The notes: a model not told the origin generated them from the letters alone. 9,046 nt of DNA from Nitrospirota bacterium (GCA_004296865.1 SCVQ01000336.1:1-9046); one strand, 5' to 3'. Numbered from the stretch's first letter, positions 1 through 7,093 are shown. A program made the numbers and translations.

Positions 1-1
1 G

Positions 2-604
2 GCGCTCGCGGAGGGACTCCTGGGGATCGAACTCTTCGGGAGCGGGCCCAGCCTCAGCGCGAGATGTCCGCAAGGACTGTCCGGGATCCTGGAACAGACG
101 GCCGGGGGCACGGTGTGTCTGGAGCACATCGAACGCATGCCGGACTGGATGGTGAGCCGACTGGTTCGGACGCTGAAGACCCACACCCTCGAACGACTGG
201 GCGAGCATACGGGGCGGCCGGTCCAGGCGCGCATGATTGTCGCGAGGACCATGGAGCAGGGGCCGGTCACGGCGAGGGGGATGCACTGGGACATTCTGCT
301 GGATTGCTTGTGCGGTGGGTTTCCCCTGACCCTGCCGCCGTTGCGGGAGCGAGGGGGGGATGTGGTTCTGTTGAGTCGCCATTTTCTCGACTGCGCCAAT
401 CGGGAGTGCGGAACATGGGTGCGGGGCTTCAGTCCGGCGGCGCAGGCCCTGCTGGAGGCGCACGACTGGCCCGGCAATCTTCTGGAACTCCAGACCGTCA
501 TCCGGGCCGCGGCGTGCGCCGCCGGCCGGCTCATCACGCCGGCCCATTTCCCAATGACCCTCGACGGCAGGGCGCGCTTCCGCGCCCAGAAAGAGCGGCG
601 ATGA
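2..604 (+). CDS. Degenerate sigma-54-activator-type AAA+ protein, 5' partial
   Basis: The window opens inside this gene; 200 residues are visible, with no start codon. The fold is recognisable as the second half of a sigma-54 activator (bEBP) AAA+ domain: ELFG at bases 29-40, an AGGTVCLEHIE Walker-B-like strand (101-133), PLTLPPLRERGGDV (about 326-364) and WPGNLLELQ (467-493). Key residues are substituted. The six-residue sigma-54-contacting loop GAFTGA aligns without gaps to SLSARC. The Walker B Asp-Glu pair is Glu-His. The FRxDLYYRL arginine-finger segment reads MHWDILLDCL, with both arginines lost. The sensor II Arg of GNVREL is Leu. The protein stops about 18 residues after the AAA+ lid start-of-tail segment (AHFPMTL), so it has no Fis-type helix-turn-helix. 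Inference: it neither hydrolyses ATP normally nor remodels sigma-54 holoenzyme, and it may act as a regulatory partner. The reading frame is intact, which argues against simple decay. Its stop overlaps the kinase start (ATGA, 601-604), suggesting translational coupling. Family assignment is firm; role is unknown. Confidence 0.8.
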   Translation, partial: ALAEGLLGIELFGSGPSLSARCPQGLSGILEQTAGGTVCLEHIERMPDWMVSRLVRTLKTHTLERLGEHTGRPVQARMIVARTMEQGPVTARGMHWDILLDCLCGGFPLTLPPLRERGGDVVLLSRHFLDCANRECGTWVRGFSPAAQALLEAHDWPGNLLELQTVIRAAACAAGRLITPAHFPMTLDGRARFRAQKERR

Positions 605-3600
605 TGCTGGAGGGTGCTGATCCATCACGCACGTCTCGCCGGCTGCTCTGGCTCACCGCAGGCATCATCGTGGGGATGTTGCTGGTCGGCGCCGCGACGC
701 TGTTCTACCTGGAGTCCCGGCTCGTGGCGATGAAAGGGGAAGCTCTGGCGGTACTGGCCGTCAATATGGCGGACAAGCTGGATCAAACGTTGTTCGAGCG
801 ATATGGTGACATCCGCGTGCTTGCCCGTGGGCTGAGCACCATCCGCAGTCCAGAGGCTCAGACCCGCTATCTGTACCTGTTCAAGGACGTGTACCACTAT
901 TACCATTGGCTAGGCGTCACGGACGCCCGGGGCCGGATCGTGGCGGCGACCGATCCGGCCAGCGTGGGGCAGGACCGGAGCGGGGAGGCCTGGTTTCAGG
1001 CCGTGCGGGACGGGCAGGCCGTCCACCTCCAGGACGTCCAGGGCTCGCCGGAATCGGACGGGGTCCGGACGGTGGGGTTTTCAGCTCCACTCCAAGGCCC
1101 CGGCGGCGAGTCCCTGGGGATAGTGATCACGCAGGTAGGCCTCGACGAGGTCGTGGGCATCGTTGAGCGCACCCTCGCCTGGTTCCAGGGACAACATGGG
1201 GAACGGGTGGAATGGCAGCTTCTCACTCGCGACGACAGGCTGATCGTGGATTCCCTATTGCGGGAGGAAGAAGGCCGGATGGACCTTTCGTCGCTGCCTT
1301 CGATGCGGGCGGGCGCGACCGGCGAGCCGGGCTTTACCGTGGAAAGGCATCTCCGGAGGCTGGAGTGGGTGGTGACTGGCTATGCCCGGAGCCAGGGGTA
1401 CGGGGAGTTCCCGGGATTCCAGTGGCGTGTCCTCGTGCGGATGGATCGGCGTGACGTGCTGGTGCCGATCTGGACGTTGCTGCGGCAAATGAGCGTGGCG
1501 GCCGTCCTGATCTTCCTCCCCTTGGTCGGCGTACTGATGTGGACGGCGTCCCGCTTGTGGATCGACGAGAAAGAAATTTGGACTTCCCATGAGCAATACC
1601 GGGCGACGATGGCGTCTCTGCCGGTCTCCGTCGTGAGGTTGGGAAAGGGGCTGACGATTTGGTTCGCCAACCGGGCGTTCTACGATCTGGTCCACCAGCA
1701 TCCCCAAGAATCCGTGGGGCGGCCGATCGGCGAAGTGCTTCCGGTGAAGGGCCTTGAGGAGTATCTTGAATCCGCGCTGGCGACCTGCGCGGGCGGCGGA
1801 ACTGCAACGGGGCGGGAACTGGAATGCGCGATGCCGACAGGCGAGCGTCGGGTCTTGCGGCTGACTGCAAGTGGCATCCGCCGTGATGATTATGCTGCTG
1901 CTGATCTTATTCTCATCATTGAAGACACTACGGAGCGCAAGCAGGCACAGGAAGTGCTGCGGGAAAGCGAAGAACGGTTCCGGCTGATCATGCGTCACGC
2001 CAACGATGCGCTCTTCTATCTGGACGTGACGGGCGTGGTTCTGTGGGCGAGTCACCAGGCCGAGGTGGTCACCGGCCGGCCCATGAACGAGCTGGTCGGA
2101 CGACCGCTCATGGCGGTGCTCTCGTCTCAGTCCAAGGCCCTGGCTGAGACCCGGCTGGCCGCCGTCCGGCAAGGGAAGCCCGTGCCGACTCTAGTGGAAC
2201 TCGAAGTCATCCGCTCGGATGGCAGTTCGATGGGGCTGGAAGTGAGTGGCACTAGTGTGAAGACAGGCGAGGATGTGGTCGGGCGGCTCCTGGTGGCGCG
2301 CGATCTCAGCGAGCGCCGAAACATGGAGCAGCAGCTCCGACAGGCCGATAAGCTGGCAGCCCTCGGCACTCTCCTGGGAGGAGTAGCTCATGAACTGAAC
2401 AACCCCCTCTTCGCCATGAGCGGCTACATAGAACTGGTCGACGAGAAGGTGAAGCAGGGCGAGTATGAGGGTCTGGCCGATGATCTAGCTGCAATGCACG
2501 AAGCGACCCTACGGGCGACGGCCATCGTCGAGCGTTTTTTGCGGGTCTCGAGGGGTGGCAGTGGGTCCCGCGAGCCGTGCCAGATCAACGATCTGGTGCA
2601 GCAGACGCTCGATCTGGCAGCCAATAATTGTACCATTCACCAGATTACAGCGCACACCAACTTGCAGGCGGATCTGCCTCTGGTGCTGGCCGATGCCTCC
2701 GCCCTAGGCCAGGTGTTTCTGAATCTCATCACCAACGCCACACAGGCGATGGTGTCGGCGCATGGGAAGGGAATCCTCACGGTCACGACCGCACTCGTGA
2801 CGGATCAGTCAGGAGCCTGGGTGGAGACACGGGTAGTCGACGACGGCCCCGGTATTGCTCCTGCGTATCACGCTCGGATCTTTGAGCCGTTTTTCACCAC
2901 GAAGCCGGTGGGACAGGGGACTGGGCTGGGCTTACACATCTGCCACCACATCGTCACCGAATTCGGTGGAACCTTGAGCATGGAAAGCGTGGTGGGCCAG
3001 GGCGCCACGTTTATTGTGCGGCTGCCGGTAGCGAACGAAGCCGTGATGCGGGAGAGCGTGACGAGTCGTGAGGTGATAATGGGAGGGGAGACTCATCACT
3101 CGTTACGCTTCACTGATGACTCCGTTGGAAGGTTCTGGAGGGCCACGATTCTGGTGGTAGTTGATGAGCGGATGAGTGGCGATTGGCTGCGCGCGATGCT
3201 CAGCCGACACGGCCATGAGGTCTTTATCGCGGCCGGCGGCAAGGAAGGGCTCGAGCAGTTTCGCCGGCACCGCCCGCAGATCACATTGTTGGACCTCCAC
3301 ATGCCGGACATGGACGGCATCGACGTACTCAAGCAGATCCGCGCCCTCGATCCACGGGCAGCCGTCTTGATCTTGACGGGCAGGGGGACTGAGACGCAGG
3401 AAAACCAGGCGTGGATGCTTGGCGTGACGGATTTCTTGAGAAAAGGCTTGTCCCTGGAAGCCCTGCTCGGGGCCTTAGAGCAAGTCAGGACGATGCCCGC
3501 CCCCGGTCCGCCCATCCCCGGATGTGCTCCGGATGGCTTGTCCGACAATGAGCACCCGGCGTCGATCCTGGTCGTGGATGACGAAGCCATGGTCAGCAGC

Positions 3601-3954
3601 CTGCTTGCGGAGTTCTTGGGCCGGCGGGGGTACCGTGTCCGCACGGCCGCCAACGGGCGTGAGGCGCTCGCGCTCGTGGAGCAAGAGATTCCCCAGATGA
3701 TCGTGTTGGACATGTACATGCCCGGGATGAATGGGGTCGAGGTTCTGCGCGCCCTTCGGGCGCGGCAGTACACGGGCGGGGTGCTGGTGCTGACCGCCAG
3801 CCAGGACGAGAAGTTGCTGCAAGAGGCGTTGGGGCTCGGCTCAGTGGATGTGATCGGGAAACCGGTGAATCTGGAGCGGTTGGTGCTGGCGATCCAGGTG
3901 GGCCTGGGCTCTCAGGCCGGTGAGTCTCGCGTTGTCCCACGTGCACGCGACTGA
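601..3954 (+). CDS. Membrane-bound hybrid histidine kinase (Cache-PAS-PAS-HisKA-HATPase-REC-REC)
   Basis: This 1117-residue sensor kinase starts at ATG 601, which overlaps the previous stop. The open frame continues upstream to 64, but that stretch is the other frame of the preceding gene. Membrane helix 1 is at about residues 15-37 and helix 2 at about 297-319. The roughly 260 residues between them are extracytoplasmic and look like a dCache sensor (WFQAVRDG, VGFSAPL). Two PAS domains follow, at about 328-450 and 455-578. The HisKA segment is VAHELNNP with phospho-acceptor His597. HATPase motifs are the N box NLITN (708-712), DDGPG (747-751) and GTGLG (773-777). Receiver 1 (about 850-965) has its phospho-acceptor Asp898 in LLDLHMPDMDG, but the first acidic-pocket Asp is Val854. 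Receiver 2 (about 988-1105) is complete: Asp993/994, Asp1037, Thr1065, Lys1087. No HPt domain is seen. By family, it should autophosphorylate His597 and pass phosphate to its own receivers or to a separate regulator. The NtrC-type regulator at 5527 is the nearest candidate partner (inference). A terminator follows directly. Confidence 0.93.
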   Translation: MMLEGADPSRTSRRLLWLTAGIIVGMLLVGAATLFYLESRLVAMKGEALAVLAVNMADKLDQTLFERYGDIRVLARGLSTIRSPEAQTRYLYLFKDVYHYYHWLGVTDARGRIVAATDPASVGQDRSGEAWFQAVRDGQAVHLQDVQGSPESDGVRTVGFSAPLQGPGGESLGIVITQVGLDEVVGIVERTLAWFQGQHGERVEWQLLTRDDRLIVDSLLREEEGRMDLSSLPSMRAGATGEPGFTVERHLRRLEWVVTGYARSQGYGEFPGFQWRVLVRMDRRDVLVPIWTLLRQMSVAAVLIFLPLVGVLMWTASRLWIDEKEIWTSHEQYRATMASLPVSVVRLGKGLTIWFANRAFYDLVHQHPQESVGRPIGEVLPVKGLEEYLESALATCAGGGTATGRELECAMPTGERRVLRLTASGIRRDDYAAADLILIIEDTTERKQAQEVLRESEERFRLIMRHANDALFYLDVTGVVLWASHQAEVVTGRPMNELVGRPLMAVLSSQSKALAETRLAAVRQGKPVPTLVELEVIRSDGSSMGLEVSGTSVKTGEDVVGRLLVARDLSERRNMEQQLRQADKLAALGTLLGGVAHELNNPLFAMSGYIELVDEKVKQGEYEGLADDLAAMHEATLRATAIVERFLRVSRGGSGSREPCQINDLVQQTLDLAANNCTIHQITAHTNLQADLPLVLADASALGQVFLNLITNATQAMVSAHGKGILTVTTALVTDQSGAWVETRVVDDGPGIAPAYHARIFEPFFTTKPVGQGTGLGLHICHHIVTEFGGTLSMESVVGQGATFIVRLPVANEAVMRESVTSREVIMGGETHHSLRFTDDSVGRFWRATILVVVDERMSGDWLRAMLSRHGHEVFIAAGGKEGLEQFRRHRPQITLLDLHMPDMDGIDVLKQIRALDPRAAVLILTGRGTETQENQAWMLGVTDFLRKGLSLEALLGALEQVRTMPAPGPPIPGCAPDGLSDNEHPASILVVDDEAMVSSLLAEFLGRRGYRVRTAANGREALALVEQEIPQMIVLDMYMPGMNGVEVLRALRARQYTGGVLVLTASQDEKLLQEALGLGSVDVIGKPVNLERLVLAIQVGLGSQAGESRVVPRARD

Positions 3955-3986
3955 CTGTTTGGCTCTGAGCGGTTCGTGTCTCGCTG

Positions 3987-4010
3987 GGTCGGGGCCAAGC
4001 CCGACCTTTT
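3987..4010 (+). terminator. Rho-independent terminator after the hybrid kinase
   Basis: A perfect 7-bp GC-rich stem, GGTCGGG (3987-3993) pairing with CCCGACC (4000-4006), encloses a 6-base loop and is followed at once by TTTT. It lies 33 bases after the kinase stop and 39 bases before the next start, so it most likely ends the signalling transcript and separates it from the genes downstream. The U tract is short, so termination may be partial. Confidence 0.72.
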
Positions 4011-4048
4011 AAGGTGTGGTGCCGAAGCCCTGGGATGCGGAGGCTCCC

Positions 4049-4504
4049 ATGTCTGACCGCGAACACTGCGCCTTCATTGCGCTGATTGATCGGCTCCGCG
4101 CTCATGCCGAGCGGGAGGGGGATGTTGCATTCGCGGAGGCGCTGGCGGAATGCCTCCTGAATATCTCCGGCGGAACCAGAACTGTCCGATGGGGCAGCTC
4201 ATTCTGGAGGGCACGCTGCGGTCCGGGAAGCCGCCGGGCGCGGGCATGCCCGCGCCCGCAGCCCCTGAGCCGTCCGGGGCGCATCGCCCGCCGCAGCCGA
4301 TCGTGCCTCAAGCAGCGGGAGCCGTTCGACGGGTTGAGGCGGTTTCTGGAGAAGGAGGCAACGAGGAAACACGATGCCCGGTACCTGGAAGCGTTGGCGG
4401 CATGCGAGCGGATCACGGCGGACGGTGATCCGTTTGGCTGTCCAATCCGCTGCCTCCTGCGGGAGCAGGGCGGAGGTGGCCTCGGCCCGGGTGCGACGAC
4501 CTGA
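4049..4504 (+). CDS. Hypothetical Cys/Arg-rich protein with an internal repeat
   Basis: I do not recognise this 151-residue product. ATG 4049 is chosen because CGGAGG (4038-4043) lies 5 bases upstream; a longer GTG start at 4016 would overlap only terminator-proximal sequence and lacks such a site. Three parts are visible. An acidic helical N-terminus (about residues 1-40) is followed by a basic stretch rich in Arg, Pro and Cys (about 45-90), then a second helical part (about 90-140). The helical parts share the pattern A-x-R-x-x-D-x-x-(F/Y)-x-E-A-L-A-x-C: REGDVAFAEALAEC near the start and RKHDARYLEALAAC near the end. A 24-bp perfect palindrome sits in the basic middle. Third-position GC stays high throughout, consistent with one continuous frame. 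A compensated frameshift or insertion in the middle is possible, because the central composition looks unlike a folded protein. It sits first in the group after the terminator. Function unknown. Confidence 0.5.
   Translation: MSDREHCAFIALIDRLRAHAEREGDVAFAEALAECLLNISGGTRTVRWGSSFWRARCGPGSRRARACPRPQPLSRPGRIARRSRSCLKQREPFDGLRRFLEKEATRKHDARYLEALAACERITADGDPFGCPIRCLLREQGGGGLGPGATT
4235..4258. repeat. Perfect 24-bp GC-rich palindrome
   Basis: Bases 4235-4258 are an uninterrupted inverted repeat: the left half CGGGCGCGGGCA is followed by its exact reverse complement, with no spacer. It could form a cruciform or hairpin, or bind a symmetric dimer. It lies inside the Arg/Cys/Pro-rich middle of the small gene at 4049. 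No T tract follows, so it is not an ordinary terminator. A REP-like mobile palindrome is one possibility; only one copy was noticed in this window. Confidence 0.8.
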
Positions 4505-4533
4505 GCCGGGCCGGACGTAGGCGAGAATGAACG

Positions 4534-4893
4534 ATGCAGCTTGAGCGCCGCAGGACGGAATGGCAGGTGGTGAAAGGACTCTGCCGAGGCGTGACCGATC
4601 CGCTGTGGCAGCCGCTGTGGATTGATGCGTGCGCGCTCTGTCCAGAAGACTTCACGCAGGCCGATTTGGGCATGGTCTTCAAGATTCTCAAGGGATTCCG
4701 TCAGGTCTTCATCCAGGAGCAGATTGCCGACCCAGAGTCTTTTCGCGTGGTGCTCAGTAAAGAGCTTGAGATGGCGAGCTTAGGGTCATTCAATGTCGAC
4801 AGTCTCCTGAACTCCTCACCCACAGATCTGTGCCTCCCTGAGCTCAGAGAGGAGATCCGATCTCTGCTGCGTGAAAAGAGAGGCGTGCAGTAA
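4534..4893 (+). CDS. Hypothetical 119-residue protein with a CxxC pair
   Basis: I cannot assign a family. ATG 4534 is the first usable start after the previous stop; the ATG at 4527 is in another frame and stops at once. The ribosome site is weak (GTAGGCGAG about 10 bases upstream). The product looks soluble and mainly helical. A Trp-rich N-terminal half (W10, W25, W29) leads into IDACALCPEDF with Cys33 and Cys36, and a further Cys17 lies upstream. A helical segment around GMVFKILKGFRQVFIQ follows, then an acidic Leu-rich tail ending LREEIRSLLREKRG. There is no signal peptide or membrane segment. The next gene begins 4 bases after its stop, so the two are almost certainly co-translated. The Cys pair could bind metal or form a disulfide, but this is speculation. 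Codon use matches the neighbours. Confidence 0.72.
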   Translation: MQLERRRTEWQVVKGLCRGVTDPLWQPLWIDACALCPEDFTQADLGMVFKILKGFRQVFIQEQIADPESFRVVLSKELEMASLGSFNVDSLLNSSPTDLCLPELREEIRSLLREKRGVQ

Positions 4894-4897
4894 GGCG

Positions 4898-5530
4898 ATG
4901 CGTACGCTCATTGTGATCCCGATTATTCATGCCGAACAGGATATGGGGTCCTTGATCGAGCAGGTCAAGCAGGAGTACGTGCAACGGTATGGCGCCGCAA
5001 AATGGGACGAACATCTGAAGACGGTTCGTGAGATCTGGACGGGCATTCGCCAGATGATCGAGGCTCTGGAGTTACCATATACGAGCGTGCGCCTCTATCA
5101 GGATGGGTTACCCGACTGCGGGCGGGAAGAGGAAATTGTCAAAGAGGTGGCCGCCCAAGGGAGCAAGAATCACCAGCTCCTGTTGGCGCTGATGGAGAAG
5201 GGAGCCCGTTTGATGGGAACCGAAGACTCCCACCTGTTGGTCCAAGAGTATCACTTGCTCCGGGGCGCGCTCGGTGCCGCGACGCCAGAGAAGGAGCGCG
5301 GGGCTGTGCCGTCGGACGACCAGAGCCGGAGGCTCCTAGCCGAGCGAGATCGCGCGATTGCCAACCGGATCAACACCACCTTAGGTGCCGGTGAGATTGG
5401 CCTGCTCTTCTTGGGCTTGGCCCATTCGGTGGAACCGCTTCTGGACGCAGACATCTTGGTGCGAAACCTGCTGCCCGCCCTCCGCCCGCCGGGGATTCGG
5501 CCAGCAGGGGAAAAAGAGTCCTCCAGATGA
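4898..5530 (+). CDS. Hypothetical 210-residue protein, faintly TraB/GumN-like tail
   Basis: ATG 4898 is preferred over the in-frame GTG at 4871, which would overlap the previous gene by 23 bases; from 4898 the protein begins directly with a hydrophobic beta strand (TLIVIPIIH, His11). The sequence continues with a Trp- and charge-rich helical section, then DGLPDCGREEEIV, GSKNHQLLLALMEKGARLMG, and a variable Pro/Glu-rich linker near residues 130-140. The best-patterned part is ERDRAIANRI (from Glu149) followed by GEIGLLFLGLAH with His176. An E-R-x-R-x-x-A-x-x-I helix followed by a hydrophobic strand ending G-x-x-H recalls the C-terminal signature of TraB/PrgY/GumN-type proteins, but the resemblance is weak and I do not claim the family. 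There is no signal peptide or transmembrane helix. Its TGA overlaps the regulator start (ATGA, 5527-5530), so it is translationally coupled to that regulator and may act in the same pathway (inference). Confidence 0.8.
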   Translation: MRTLIVIPIIHAEQDMGSLIEQVKQEYVQRYGAAKWDEHLKTVREIWTGIRQMIEALELPYTSVRLYQDGLPDCGREEEIVKEVAAQGSKNHQLLLALMEKGARLMGTEDSHLLVQEYHLLRGALGAATPEKERGAVPSDDQSRRLLAERDRAIANRINTTLGAGEIGLLFLGLAHSVEPLLDADILVRNLLPALRPPGIRPAGEKESSR

Positions 5531-7092
5531 GCCCCACGTCATTGGATTCGGCCAAGGTGCTCATTGTGGATGATCTGGAAGAGGGCCGTTGGGCCCTGTC
5601 CCATCTCATCCAGATGGCGGGATTGGTGCCGGTGGCGGTGGCGAGCGGCAAGGAGGCGCTGGCATGCATCCGGGAAGAGGCCCCGGATGTCCTGCTTCTG
5701 GATATCTGTCTGCCCGATATGGACGGCTTTGAGGTGCTCACGCAGGTCAAAGCCATGGAGCGGGCGCTCCCCATTATCATGGTGACGGCATACGGTAAGA
5801 CCCACGATGCCGTCCGCGCGATCAGGGCCGGGGCCTATGACTACTTGGCCAAGCCGTTCCACAACGAGGACGTTGTGCTTACCGTGCGCCGTGCCTTGGA
5901 GGAGAGGGCGGTCAAGAGCCGGGTTCGCCGTGCGCGCGATCTGGCGGGACAGCCCTCTTCCCTCTTTGAATGCATGGGGGAGAGCCAGGCGATCCAGCGT
6001 ATTGTCTCCGAGGTCGACCAAGTGGCGAAGACAAACTTCTCGGTCGTCATGACCGGCGAAACCGGAACGGGCAAAGAGCTGGTAGCCCAGGCTATCCATG
6101 CCGAGAGCCTTCGGGCGGCCAGGGCATTCGTGGCGGTGGACTGCGGCGCCATCCCGGAGCCGCTGATCGAGAGCGAGCTGTTCGGGCATGAGAAGGGCGC
6201 CTTTACCGGAGCGCATGAGGCGGTAGCGGGAGCCTTTGAATTGGCGGATGGCGGGACCCTGTTTCTTGATGAAATCGGGAACTTGCCCCTGCCGATGCAG
6301 GGGAAGCTCTTGCGGGTTTTGGAAGAGCGGCGCATCCATCGGATCGGGAGCACGAAGCAGCGGGCCGTGGATTTCCGGGTGGTAGCGGCTACCAATGTGG
6401 ATCTTGGGGAGATGGTGAACCAGCGGACTTTTCGCCGGGACCTCTATCATCGGCTCGCGGAGTTCACGATCTATCTCCGTCCCCTGCGTGAACGGAAAGA
6501 GGATCTGCCGTTTTTGGTGAAGCGTTTCCTGGAACTCGCGAACCAGGAGTTGGGCAAAGAGGTGCACGGCCTGTCGGCGCCAGCCTTGGGGATCATCCTG
6601 GCGTACGAGTGGCCTGGAAACGTCCGAGAACTGCGCAACCAGTTGCGCCGGGCGGTGTTGTGTGTCAGTGCCCACCAGCATATCATCACTCCAAATCACC
6701 TTGGGATAGTCGATAGGCACAACATCGGAACCGGCGATGCCATGTCTCGTGAGACCATGGGTCTTTACCAACTGGAGGCGCTTGGACTAGCAGATTTCGG
6801 GTGTCAGGATTGCCCCATCCGCGCTTCGGGAGCCTTTCTGCCCGACGGGAGCCTGCCCTTGAAGGAGGTGGTCAGCCGGGTGGTGGCTGGCGTGGAGCGC
6901 GCCATTTTGACGCAGGCATTACGGCAGACCAAGGGCAACAAGGCCGAAGCCGCCCGGCTGCTGGGCATAGATTACAAGACGATCCATACCAAGCTCAAGG
7001 GCTACAACCTGTCTCCGAACCGGAATAGAGAATCCATGCCAGCACACCAAGCCCCATCCTCAATTCCAGCCCGAAGGATTGATGAAGGATGA
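5527..7092 (+). CDS. NtrC-type sigma-54-dependent response regulator (REC-AAA+-Fis HTH)
   Basis: All three domains of an NtrC-class activator are present in 521 residues. The receiver (about 10-125) has Asp15/16, phospho-acceptor Asp59, Thr87 and Lys109. The AAA+ domain (about 148-385) has Walker A GETGTGKE (177-184), the sigma-54 loop GAFTGA (224-229), Walker B LFLDEI (Asp248, Glu249), arginine fingers in FRRDLYHRL (Arg303, Arg309) and sensor II Arg367 in WPGNVREL. The C-terminal Fis-type helix-turn-helix is at about 455-492 (GNKAEAARLLGIDYKTIHTK). By family, phosphorylation of Asp59 drives ring assembly and ATP-powered opening of sigma-54 promoters. A linker of roughly 60 residues between AAA+ and HTH contains GCQDCP (Cys426, Cys429), which is not a standard feature. 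The start overlaps the upstream stop and the stop overlaps an ATG at 7089. The hybrid kinase at 601 is the likely phosphodonor (inference). Product family is certain; target promoters are not. Confidence 0.96.
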   Translation: MSPTSLDSAKVLIVDDLEEGRWALSHLIQMAGLVPVAVASGKEALACIREEAPDVLLLDICLPDMDGFEVLTQVKAMERALPIIMVTAYGKTHDAVRAIRAGAYDYLAKPFHNEDVVLTVRRALEERAVKSRVRRARDLAGQPSSLFECMGESQAIQRIVSEVDQVAKTNFSVVMTGETGTGKELVAQAIHAESLRAARAFVAVDCGAIPEPLIESELFGHEKGAFTGAHEAVAGAFELADGGTLFLDEIGNLPLPMQGKLLRVLEERRIHRIGSTKQRAVDFRVVAATNVDLGEMVNQRTFRRDLYHRLAEFTIYLRPLRERKEDLPFLVKRFLELANQELGKEVHGLSAPALGIILAYEWPGNVRELRNQLRRAVLCVSAHQHIITPNHLGIVDRHNIGTGDAMSRETMGLYQLEALGLADFGCQDCPIRASGAFLPDGSLPLKEVVSRVVAGVERAILTQALRQTKGNKAEAARLLGIDYKTIHTKLKGYNLSPNRNRESMPAHQAPSSIPARRIDEG

Positions 7093-7093
7093 A

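Noticed and set aside
64..600. In-frame N-terminal extension of the hybrid kinase frame
   Set aside because: This stretch is the alternate frame of the AAA+ gene ending at 604. Its translation is Gly/Arg/His-rich with no pattern, while the other frame shows clear bEBP motifs. ATG 601 overlaps that stop.
1255..2172. Long minus-strand open frame opposite the kinase
   Set aside because: It mirrors the PAS-coding region in a GC-rich gene, has an unpatterned His/Arg/Pro-rich translation, and no family resemblance.
2247..2261. TGGCAC match to a sigma-54 -24 element
   Set aside because: The -12 position reads TGAA rather than TTGC, and it lies inside PAS2 coding sequence.
4235..4258. Reading the palindrome as a terminator
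   Set aside because: No T tract follows on either strand, there is no loop, and it lies inside an open frame.
4150..4428. Alternative + strand frame inside the 4049 gene (Pro/Ala-rich product)
   Set aside because: It has no ribosome site and only low-complexity sequence, and the 4049 frame has the repeated EALAxC motif on both sides. It is kept in mind only as part of a possible frameshift explanation.
5539..6771. 410-codon minus-strand open frame opposite the sigma-54 regulator
   Set aside because: It is the antisense shadow of a gene with every catalytic motif intact; its translation shows no recognisable domain.
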